A DNA stretch of 64,000 bases from Gelatoporia subvermispora B (Eukaryota > Basidiomycota > Agaricomycetes > Polyporales > Gelatoporiaceae). Below the pieces are notes generated by a model that worked only from the letters and a program-made list of their open reading frames with translations, was not told the origin of the DNA and searched no databases. Positions 23,747-33,765 of the stretch are shown here, one piece after another (within the stretch, counting starts at the first letter, position 1; each line of letters opens with the position of its first letter). A program made the position numbers and the translations under genes. The stretch lies in assembly GCA_000320605.2 (NCBI GenBank), contig KB445794.1, forward strand, positions 1,646,033 through 1,710,032, in the 5' to 3' direction.

Positions 23747-24816
23747 TCAGGCGCGTGCTGCGAATTGACTCATGAAGTGGTTGGCGCGGTTGATCACCTT
23801 GAAGTGGACCATGTCACCGCCATGTGCTGCATTATCGTCTTCAATGGCCCAGTACGCTACCCAGCAGTACGACGGTGTGGCCTCTCAACAAATTTCCCAT
23901 ACTTTCATGCGAGGGAAGCTCGACCTGATCTGCGGATCATGACAAGCTTTACGATAGCTTGCGAGCAGCTGCGGGCCACACGTAAAGAAGTACTGCATTT
24001 CCGAACTGGAAATGTCCGCCATCTCTGCCTGCAATACGCTTTCGAGGTTTGCATCAGACATTTAGTAGATACTAGCCGGCCAATATTTTGGCGGCACGCA
24101 TCTGGACAGCTCCTCTTCTTTGCGTAGGGACAGACCACCGTGCTTGAAATAGGCTGTGAGCCACAACGTGTAGACGGCTACTCCCTCCCCGGGTATCGCG
24201 GTTTGAGCTGCGGCAACCATGGTGCAATCTTGTGAAACATTCCGAGAGGGACAGCAGGTGGATATATGGCGTATGAGCCAGACCGAAGCGTTTGTACCCA
24301 GCTGAGCCCGTACCAAGCAGAATGAGCGTTCGAAGGTGGGATTGCAAATGTGCCGAACTCTCAGGAAGAAGTGCATCGGATTGGGCTACCGCGCAAGGGG
24401 CGGAGGAGCTGCCCATAGACCATCCTAAGAGAGCCACTCCGCGGGACTGGTCGACGAAGAGTGCTATCTCCAACCCTCGATTGTTGGCAAAGACCCCTTT
24501 CGCGATATCATCCTTCTGAAACGCTTCAAGCTCTTCGACTGTGTAAAGTGTGGACCCCAAGTATCCTCGACGATTGATGGCCACAAGTCGAAGGTTAGCT
24601 GCTGGTGCTAGCGCCATGAAACGCTTGAAGACGGCTAATTTGGTAATCAGCTGCACAATATCTACGGGAAGGTGAGCAATATCTCACGTCCGGCAAAATA
24701 TATCCATGAGCGGAGAAGATGGTGTCATGCTGCGTGCCTCCTTCGAGTATACCAGAATCGAAGTAGAACAGCTGGATGCCATTCACGGTAGCAAGGGATG
24801 TGTTGAGCGCGGCCAT
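23747..24816 (-). pseudogene. Alpha/beta hydrolase, copy A (damaged)
   Basis: Copy of the intact hydrolase at 60.5-61.6 kb. The start ATG at 24816 gives MAALNTSLATVNGIQLFYF. The nucleophile elbow LLGWSMGSS and the AINRRGYLGST segment remain. Two lesions are visible. The end of exon 1 is one base shorter than in copy C, so the shared splice junction shifts frame after the HG oxyanion region. In addition, about 18 codons present in copy C between FVDQ and AVLGWS (IQEHQLPPISVDGKAGW) are missing here. Further frame breaks follow in the 3' third. Some truncated expression cannot be excluded. Confidence 0.75.
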
Positions 24817-25685
24817 GGTAGATAGTACACAGCAGCTGAGCTTGCCGCACATTGCATATCTCGATGACATCAGCCGCTATGATACAGTGAGATGCTGAAG
24901 CCCGGCCGAGCACACTCCTATTGTATGCGAATAAACACTTCTCCAGGGTAGATCGTGAGCCCAATTCTTGTGATGACGAGAGTGAGCAGTACTGCCCTCA
25001 CGGAGTCATGCGTTGATCAGCCCATGCGATGCGATGACCGAGCTGTTAACGTAGTGCATACCACGCTGTCAAAATCATATATACCCCCCTGAACCGAGCA
25101 CCCCGTGTTCATCTCTACGAAGATGACACAGGAAGGCGTACGACGCTGGAGACTAAGGTAGGCCATTTATTGATATAATCATGAAGGATCGAATGCTGCC
25201 AAGGGACTTATAAGTATCAAAACGATTTCGGACCCGTCAGAAGTAGACCATAGCCACCGTCGTCCGGTATCATGCATCATGGATCGCCAAGTGGAGCAGA
25301 CCACCTTCGGTCACCTCAACACACAGTGTACCACAGAGCAAGGCAAGGTTACAAATGCTGTAAACGTCCTGTCTGTAGAGACAGACGAGTAGGATACATC
25401 CGAGCGAAAGAGTATTGGACGAATCCTTGGTCACTGTGGCGGGTTGGGTTTAGAGTTGCAAGAGACGCCGGGGCACAGCTCGATTGAAACAGGCCTACGC
25501 GCGCATGTCCTGCGCAGCCACCGACGACTGTCCTCAGCCATCCTCCTTGTGTTCCCAATTTCAGGATATCCCTTGATCCGAATTCAGGGTTATCTCGACG
25601 ACACATCTCGACGACACAGTGACTCTAGAATCCACAAACTCTCGAAGGGGGACCGGGTAGTGATAGAATCGCCATATCACCAGCA
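24817..25685. promoter_or_regulatory. Copied bidirectional promoter (copy A)
   Basis: Aligns, inverted, with 59,598-60,504, the region between the intact VPS9 and hydrolase genes. It was therefore carried along with both gene heads when the segment was duplicated. It includes a short direct tandem (ATCTCGACGACAC twice) near 25,597. Confidence 0.55.
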
Positions 25686-26187
25686 ATGCCCTCAACCGCC
25701 GAAAGGGACGATGACAAGCTCCAAGACACGCTCTCAAATATCAAGATATCCGAGCCTGATCTACATCAAGCCAATGTAGGGCGGAAGTAGACAATCCAAG
25801 GCAAGACGAGACGCAGGACACAGCGGATGGCTCGGAGCAGAACGACCTCCCAGTACATGAGATCCCCTTGCCTGATCCAGGCACTCTGGACGCGGCAGTT
25901 ACGCGAGGACTCGCAATAGAGCCCCAAGAAGGGAAACCTATGCAGGCAGATCGGGAGGTTATTCTGGAATGTGATTCGTTAGCGAGCGCGGAGGAGAGGG
26001 CCGCGAGGAATGCGTGGGGGCACCTTCCACCACCTCGGATCAACGAGGTCGCTGTACATCCATCGAGTTCGGGATCGGATCCCAGTGCTTCATCGACTCT
26101 CCCTGCGATCCAGAACCGCTCCTCATCTCCCATCCCTGCATTCCCTGCACTAGCAGCCCTCGCCCGTTCGTTCTCTATACCGTAGCT
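25686..26187 (+). pseudogene. Truncated 5' copy of the VPS9-CUE gene
   Basis: Begins [18 protein letters not shown], nearly identical to the true gene's [18 protein letters not shown], and continues through the [14 protein letters not shown] block to the ALARSFSIP motif. There it stops aligning, at about 26,185. A frameshift after roughly 30 codons and loss of all downstream exons (including the VPS9 and CUE domains) mean it cannot be functional. It marks one edge of duplicated segment A. Confidence 0.85.
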
Positions 26188-26577
26188 GGCACACTGCCAG
26201 TGGTGCATCTTTACCTGTGGGACTGCGGTGTGGTACATCTTTTCATTTCCTCATCCTTGACCTCTAGACGCTTGGCTTTGCATCGAAAAGCCAATAAATC
26301 ATGACACAACGTCGTTTGGGATGGGGCCAACGTAAGATCGATCCCTGGACACGTCCCAATCGATCCTGATTGAACGCCCCCTTAGATACAGTGACAGTAT
26401 CGAACAACATGAATAGTAACATCAACAGGGCACTGAACAGTCTAGGAGCACGGGTCCTGTCCAACGAGATGCACTCGTATACTGGCGGGATCGTACAAAG
26501 AAGAACGGAAATGAAAAGTCGGATACAGAAGGGCCTGAGCATGACGTGGAGAGAGAGCGAGACAGAGTACATGCTGA
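26188..26577. other. Left edge of duplicated segment B
   Basis: Aligns with 21,400-21,823 (same orientation) and with the inverse of 63,579-63,990. It abuts the truncated VPS9 head directly, giving the junction between the two tandem segments. Confidence 0.6.
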
Positions 26578-27673
26578 TCAGCTACCGTGATGAGCATTGG
26601 ACCCACTGGGCACGACTTCCGGTTCCACAGGTGCTTTCTTTCCCGTACCGCGCGGCCGTCCTGCTCTGCCAATCCGGCGTGTCTTCTCGCACACCGTGTG
26701 CCTTGCCAAGCATGGTCTATGACGGCAGCACGATATGTCAAGGACAATCCTATCGTTCAGCACCAACCTAAGGACGTCACTCACCCGCAGGACATCCCTT
26801 GTTCAAACCCCGAGCACCCGATCTTAGCGTCGTGACACGCGTCGCACGCACTTCCAGGAGGGCAACGGTTCGTTAAGGCTCGTCTTTCGTTATAGCCAGC
26901 AGATCCCTTCGCCGACGCTTTCTTAGAAGAACCAGCACCGCCGAGGTGTTGCTCGAGCTTGACGACTAATTTGGTGCGTCAGTCGAAAGCATTCATCACG
27001 GTTCGTATGGCTAGAGCATGCTAGGACATATGGGAAGATATACCTGTCAATGGCACTTACATCGTGGTCGAGTCGCAATGGCATTGATGCCTTGATTCTG
27101 CTTCAGGAATCGCAAAGTAAGCGGGCAGCAAAGGGAGTGACTGGACCTCGCTGCCCGTTACATCTTGCACCTGAATATTCAACATCAGCTACGCCTTCAC
27201 TGGAGAGGGCGCAATCATTACTGACCCGGGTTGCACTAGCCTCGGCGAATGGGTCGGGATGGGTGCTAGGTGCATTTATGATTGTGTCGTTTTCAGTAGT
27301 GGTGTACTGAGACATGATGTCGTACTCGACGAGCAGCTCCTGCTAAACCCAGCAGAAACTCGATTAAGTAGCTGTACTTACCCGCACCGTCAATTGTGAA
27401 AGAATATGATCTTACCGTGCTACTCGTGTCATGCACGATGCCCTCCTTAATACCTTCGGCAGTGCGCGCGTCGCTGATATCGCTGCCTCCATACATGGCA
27501 ACATGCGTGGGCTCTATGCGGATCAGCTATGTATGCATTAGCGTCCATATGAGAATGTGGTAGCTCAGTCTCACCGTGCCACCGCAACGTATGCATGGAG
27601 CCGGGATCCGGCACAGCACACATGGTGTGCTCCTCGTGCAATGTGATTCTGGAGTCGGTGCAATGTGGGACAT
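26578..27673 (-). pseudogene. Zn2Cys6 transcription factor, copy B (nonsense)
   Basis: Same gene as copies A and C. The start ATG at 27673 gives MSHIAPTPESHC, and the N-terminal Cys motif ends CGGT. The third exon (ELLVEYDIMSQYTTTEND) and the VQDVTGSEVQSLPLLPAYF exon are well kept. In the latter, the codon that is CAA in copy A and CAG in copy C is TAA (27059-27057), a nonsense change before the zinc cluster. The downstream CPPGSACDACHDAKIGC and CEKTRRIGRAGRPRGTGKK exons are still perfect. The nonsense change creates an ATGTAAGT donor, but using it shifts the frame. It is either a recent pseudogene or a truncated N-terminal protein. Confidence 0.7.
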
Positions 27674-28379
27674 TTGTTGTTCTGAGTACGGAGATAGTAG
27701 AGAAGGGAAACGTAAGGACTTCAGTTAGGGTGAGATGCAGAGCAGTATTTGTACTCTGAGGCACAATGGGGCGCAGTTACACCTGTGTTCACTGGGACCA
27801 TAGCTGTGCATAGCCCAGTCGACCTGTTCCGGCGTATTCCCCGGTGCATGTAGTCGGCTATCGGCGCTCCGTCGTCTAAAAGACATCTCGCGACGTACCG
27901 TGAGCATGAGGCTTCTGTCCCGTGCGAGATACCTAGCTCAAATCCTCGTTGTTCCAGGCTCATGGCGGTCACGAGATTGACAAATGGGGCAGATGAGACC
28001 ATAGCGATGGCGGTAGGGTATTGCGGCGGATTTCGACCTGCATCGAATGAGAAACGAGCGGCAAGGGAAACGAGTCCGCCACGAGTCCATCTTCTGTGAG
28101 AAATATTGCCGGGGGGCATGGCCACTGGCTAGCGCGGCATGTGTAGTTATTCGAGGACGTAACGTCAAGTTCAGTACGTGGCTGTAGCAGACGAGGCGAC
28201 GAATCAGATGGCTGTCGGATAATTTTGGGATTTTGAGTGATCGAGAACAAAGCAGTCTGGACAGACTCGTCGAAATGTCCTCGTGTTCGTCGAGTTCTCC
28301 GCGAAACTGTGCAGTTGCTATTTGCCTCAAAGCCGAACTGCAGTGAAAGTGGTCGTCAAGCAATAATGTCTAACAATAT
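27674..28379. other. Upstream region of factor B
   Basis: Homologous to the upstream regions of copies A and C. It contains no consistent reading frame among the three copies. Confidence 0.5.
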
Positions 28380-29050
28380 TTGCACAGTATGATCCGGGTC
28401 ATCCCAATGCATCTGCGTGTATATCAGATTCTACCCGATCAAGCGCATGCTGCGAATCGACTCACGAAGCGGTTGGCGCAGTCGACTATTTTGAAGTGGA
28501 CTATGTCACCACCATGTGCTGCATTGTCGCCTTCAATGGTCCAGTACGCCACCCAACAGTACAACAGCGTGGCCTCCGCAGATCTCCTATGCTTTCAAGC
28601 GAGGGAACGTCGACCTGATACGCGGATCATAACAAGCTTTACGATAGCTTGCAAGCAGCTGCGGGCCACACGTAAGGAAGCACTGCATGACTGGACCCGA
28701 AATATCCGCCAACTCTGCCTGCAACATGCTTTCGAGGTCTGCGTCAGACATGCAGTAGATACTAGCCGGTCGATACCTCGATGGCACGAGCCTGGGCAGA
28801 TCTTCTTCTCTGCGTAGGGGGAGATCGCTGTGCTTGGACTAAGACGTCAGCTAATATGTATTGAAGGATACTTTCTCCCCCTCAGGTATCGTGGTATCGA
28901 GCTGCGACGATCATGGTGCAATTTTGTGAGACATACCGAGAGGAAGGGCATATGGGTCTACGACAAATACGTCAAAGAAAAGTGTTTGCGCTTGGCAAGG
29001 AACTCGTACCAAGCAAGACGAACACCTAGAGGCGGGGTTCACGTGACCGT
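28380..29050 (-). pseudogene. Alpha/beta hydrolase, copy B (3' fragment)
   Basis: Only the C-terminal half of the hydrolase gene is present. The clearest piece reads MSDADLESMLQAELADISG, then FLTCGPQLLASYRKACYDP, as in copy C. The piece holding the catalytic His region is frame-shifted after FPRLK. The 5' exons with the oxyanion and nucleophile motifs are absent; homology fades near 29,050, the far edge of segment B. Confidence 0.75.
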
Positions 29051-29812
29051 GCGGGTGCTGCGGTGTACAGAGCATTGAGAATTTATAATGCCTCCGACGT
29101 CGTGGCGCTGCTGCGCAGCGCGTTCGCATCTAAAAATTCGTGCCCGGATACATGATGTATTGTTGTCAGTTTTCTCTTGCGCCCGCTTTTGCAACCACAT
29201 TCAACAGCTGTCAAGTGCCCACATCAGAAAAATCTCACTTGTGCTCTTGCTGCTTTTACGTCTTTTTCACTGAATAAACGCTCGGAAAGCGAGGAAATTG
29301 AGAAAATTCCAGTCCAACTGGAGTGAAGTTTTGCCGCTCTTTCTGCTTCTATGTCCCGAAGCGTGAAAAGCAGCGCAAAATCATATCGTTTTCCTGATGC
29401 ATGATCTTACGCTGGATATCGTAGGCGTGGCTGTGACCCGACGCTCGGGCTTCCCCCACAAGCAACTGTATACAGCGAGACATGTAATGGTACGAGTTCA
29501 ATATGGGTACATACTCCGGTGTCCCGTATGGGGACCGTGCCTCCAAAATGTCACGTCTTGTCTTCCTTTTGGGGCTTGGCGATGTCGAGTTATCGAGATC
29601 TTCCCGATGACCCGGTGTGTTGGATGATCTCGATCTGCCTTGAACTATGCAAAGGAAGGCGACATCGGACATACCTACAGATCACAATGGCATGCGCACA
29701 TTAAAGGGGGTTCATGATCGATGGTCGGCGGTCATTTTGCTGTGTACTAGAAGACATTTAAGCGGGGGCCTCGCCGGGAGGACGTGCCACGTTGAACCAC
29801 CTCCAAGCTTGC
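29051..29812. other. Intergenic, right of segment B
   Basis: No gene recognised. A perfect 6-bp stem palindrome (TCCAGTCCAACTGGA, about 29,310-29,325) sits in an AT-rich stretch; I found no matching terminal repeat nearby. Confidence 0.4.
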
Positions 29813-31389
29813 ATGGCTACTACAGTCGATGCCAACAGGACTCTTTCTCTCTTTGACGATTTATCTTTGTATGTGCACACCTGGCGACTGAAAACAGAAA
29901 ATGCTGACTGGAGCAGTCTTCAGATTGTACAGATAAATCGATATGAGGTCCTTATACCTGCCAGTAAGCTATAAGCTCCTTTTTTTCTTTCGATTTCCTG
30001 ATGTCTTTGTAGCTATCCTGCTCTATGACTATTGCATCACCTTCAGTACTGAGATTGATGATTTCTGGAGTGAATCTAGCTTCACTCTGGCTTCCTTTCT
30101 CTTTGTTTTGAACCGGTACTTTTCGCTACTTCTTACGGTGCCCGTTGCATTGGAATTCTTCGCGTACCTTTCCGAAATGGTGGGTCGCATCATTTTTTCC
30201 TTTGTGAAGTCAATATTCATGATCTGTGTTCAAACTTTAACGGAGGTGATCCCACTCACTTAAGTCATGAGCGACTTCTCAATCTATTGGTCGCCATAGA
30301 TGTCGCCAATTGCAGCTGCTTCATGCAGGTGCCATCCCTCTGCTCCAGGGCATTGTGTCAGGTATTCGCATATGAGTCTCAATGACGAACACAGTCATTC
30401 ACAACGCTGCAGTTCTACTAATTCTGCGTACTTATGCCCTCTACAATCGAAGCCATTATATTCTAAGTTTGCTATTGACGGCAGGGCTTGCGGTGGGCGC
30501 AGTGGGCGTAGTGAGTACTCAATAAAATCCGAAATCTATGTCAATAATGTATACCTTTAAGTGGTCTGTTCTCAACGGCGAAACTGTTCATCTCGATGTG
30601 GGGACCCCACCATTAGCGAGCTATTGGCATGCATGTGACTTATTCATATCAAACGACGAGTGAGTGATTATCTATCTGTCTCGTCTCTGCCTCGCTGACC
30701 TGCAGAAGAGCAAAACGTGCGTGAGATGGTCGCTGTGTAACGATTATTTTGACCGCTTTATCAGGTTACACTATCGCGTATAGCGGGGAGCTGGCCTTCG
30801 ACACTCTGGTGTTCATCTTGACTGTTGAAAAGACCCTTAGATCCGATGCATTGTGGAGGAGGCGTGGACTATTTTATGTCATCCTTCGAGATGTTGTGTA
30901 CACAACTTGGTCTCAGCAGGTCTCGACCTTACGATAATTGCATGACGATAGGAGCGCTATTTTACGCTATCCTCACCCTTATGAACGCTGCCAATGTGAT
31001 TACTATGATGGTAAGTTGTTGTAATTTTGTCTACGTATGCACTTGGGACGCAATTGATGTGATTTCAGGTGCCTAAGGTGCGCAACTTACGCCGAATACT
31101 ACAATGACAGTGTCCTGACATATGGCCTAGCCTCAAGCCAGGAGCAGTGTCATACAAGCCACCACCGTGTAAGTGTCCAGTACACTGAGACCCGAACCAT
31201 GCATGACTAAATGGCGCACATAGTATGTCAAGTGTCCTCATGTCGCGTTTAGTCCTGAATCTGCGTGTTCAACGGAAACAGAAATCACCGTTGCAGTCCG
31301 CAACCTACAATGACGACACCGACCTCAGTTGGGGTACCGCGGGAAGAGCAAGTCTCTCTCAAAGGGACACAAGAGGGGTATGCCCGTGA
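29813..31389 (+). CDS. DUF6533 multi-span membrane protein, copy 5
   Basis: The start ATG at 29813 gives MATTVDANRTLSLFDDLSL. Exons encode ILLYDYCITFSTEIDDFW, LNRYFSLLLTVPVALEFF, CRQLQLLHAGAIPLLQG, LRTYALYNRSHYILSLLL, WSVLNGETVHLDVG, LAFDTLVFILTVEKTL, WRRRGLFYVILRDV and SVLMSRLVLNLRVQR, with the stop at 31387-31389. The 8-nt exon is 30709-30716. The 2-nt CA microexon of copies 1-4 was not found in the corresponding intron (30181-30299). Direct joining would put the next exon out of frame, so this copy may be defective or use another small exon. It forms a tail-to-tail pair with the intact NPD gene 370 bp away. Confidence 0.7.
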
Positions 31390-31756
31390 CATGGTCCGAG
31401 CAGAGCCAGCATGAGCGTTACTCTGTGCAATTGTCCTTGTTGTATAACTCTCGTAGTGTATATTCGAATACTCCTACGAGCCACGGCATTGAAGAATGCG
31501 ATCGGAAAACTAATCGTGCTACTTGCGCTAATCAATTGATCAGAAAGTGTTCCCCGGGCAATTCACCTCCCCCCCACAGCTTCGTGAGCAGCCTATCATG
31601 ACTGGATGGCTTTCACAAGGTCCCAATCTGCCCCTTGATGCGCTGATCCGCAAGGTCAAGCAGTCGATCTTGATGGATAGATGATGCGATAAAAAATAAC
31701 CCAAATTACAATCCACTATCTTAGTATGTACATTACCTGTACACAGAAACGCCCCT
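31390..31756. terminator. Convergent 3' intergenic region
   Basis: Between the stops of DUF6533 copy 5 (plus) and NPD (minus). It should hold both polyadenylation regions; an AT-rich GATAAAAAATAAC stretch lies near 31,686. Confidence 0.4.
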
Positions 31757-33133
31757 TCACAGCTTCGCTTTTACTTGGATCGCCGCGGAACGTTCCTGAA
31801 TGAGCTTCGCTGCGTCATTGACCATATTCTCAACGATCTCCTTCGCAGGCAGAACATCGTGAATGATAGCAGCGACACGACCGATCAGGAACGTCCGGCC
31901 CTCGAGGGAGCGCTCGGGGTGCTTGCGGAGCTCCTCTTCGTGTGGGATGATGCCCTTCGACGTCAACTCCTGAATCTCACTCTGCCGCTTGTTGTTCCTG
32001 GAAGGGAAGTGTCAGCTTCCTGCCCTGCAACACCCAACGCCCCAACAATATTGAACGGGAAGGAAACTCACCACTCATCCACATACGGGGTCCTGCGCAC
32101 GCGCAGCGGCCGCCCAGTGTAGATCAGCGTCGTGACCGCATCCTCGTAGCCGGCCGAAAGAATAGCTTCTTTGTGCGCCTTCGGCGCAGACGCCTCGACG
32201 CTCGCGACGAAACGCGTGCCGACCCAGACGCCCTGCGCGCCCCACATGAGGTTTGCAGCGAGGCCCCGGCCGTCGTACACCGCACCGGCGCCGATGACGT
32301 AGACAGGCTTGCCCGTAAGCGGCGAGGTGCGCCCCTTGACGGCGTCGACACAGGCGGGGATGAGGATGGACGCGGGGACATCGCCGGTGTGCCCGCCGCC
32401 CTCGCCGGCCTGTGCGCAGATGAGGTCGACGCCGGACTCGAGCGCCTTGATGACGTGCTTCGGGTGCCCGACCATCTGTAATCGTTGAGGCCAGAATTAG
32501 TGTTGAGAACCGGGTCATTGTGAAAATAAGGAAGGGCTCACGTTCATAACGGGAATACCCGCCTTGTGTAGCTTCTCAACAACCGACTTTGGCGGGACGC
32601 CGATTGCACACACGAAAAGTGAAGCCTTCTCCTCGATAATCACATCAATGAGCTCGGGCAGCTGACCCTTCGTGTAGTCGTACTGCGCAACAAGTCAGGT
32701 AATGCCAAGCACCAGATGTAGCATGCTCACGTTCGTCGGTCGTGCGTTGCCGCCGACCTGAGGCAGGAGCAGGTCGACGCCGAACGGCGCATTCTTGTCG
32801 TGCAGATCAGCCTTAAGTGCTTGGATCTGAATGTTCCAGACCTCCGTCAGGATATGCTGCGATATGAAATGAACGCTACGCACCTGCGAACGGAGGACCT
32901 TCGGCGTGTAACCCACCCCGCCGATTACGCCCAGACCGCCTGCATTCGTGACCGCGGCAGCCAGCTCGGGACCGGCTGCGACGTTCATTCCTGTCCGAGT
33001 CGAGACGGGACGCAGCGAGCAGTCAGCATCCCCTGACAGGTCAAATCCAGGCCTCCGCCGGTGACGTACCCGCAAGCAGGATAGGATGCTTGATCTTGAA
33101 CAGTTCAGTGATGGGGGTCGTGATGACAGACAT
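31757..33133 (-). CDS. Nitronate monooxygenase (NPD family)
   Basis: FMN-dependent enzyme that oxidises alkyl nitronates, including propionate 3-nitronate, to carbonyl compounds. The start ATG at 33133 gives MSVITTPITELFKIKHPILL. Seven exons join in frame to the stop at 31757. Motifs in order: GMNVAAGPELAAAVTNAGGL, GVDLLLPQVGGNARP, the VCAIGVPPKSVVEKLHKAG exon, GVDLICAQAGEGGGHTGDVP, VIGAGAVYDGRGLAANLMWG and GVWVGTRFVASVEA (the phosphate-binding half of the FMN site), then DEWNNKRQSEI and the terminal IQVKAKL. All features of the family are present. Codon use and GC content are higher than in the neighbouring DUF6533 genes. It is the only intact one of three NPD loci in the window. Confidence 0.9.
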
Positions 33134-33765
33134 AGCGGCGGATGTCGATGGGAGAGATGAGCTCGTGTGCGATGGCGGCGAGTTAAGACTTTATAGTCGG
33201 GTACAAAGTCGTGACTTGATACGACGCCCTTGATGCCCATGCATCCGCTCGCCGCTGCTTCCGGAGGCGCTACTCACGCGCGCTTCGGCCATGTGATTCT
33301 CACCAACCCCGCGTTTTGAGCTGCGTCGAGGGCTGCTCCTTTAATCTGGGGGTAAACATCACCATCAAACAGCTCGGAACTCATGCTGAAGAGGTCTCAT
33401 GTGCACAGAATACCGGTCATGTCGAATGTCTGTGCACTCAGCCGAGCCGCCTTGGGCAAGGATCTCGATCACCCGGTTATCGACTTACCGGCCACATCAG
33501 ACGCTCAAAACAGTTCCGGTGGTATCCTCAGACCTCCATCATCATATCCACAATTACGTAGCAAAGCCTAGCAAAGCTTTTCAGAGATCTGTACATAGCG
33601 AGTGTGCGCATTAGAGTGTGTCCGTGGTGACGGAGCATAGCATGTCAGCGGGTATAGCGATGGGTGGACTCTGTATGATACGGATACTATGGCAGTAGTA
33701 ATGCGAATGTCCCAAGAACATGAGCGAGCAAGATGCGTGCGAGAGAGATATTCGTGTCGTGAAGG
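33134..33765. other. Intergenic upstream of NPD
   Basis: Contains the NPD promoter side and the 3' side of the coiled-coil gene. No other gene recognised. Confidence 0.4.
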
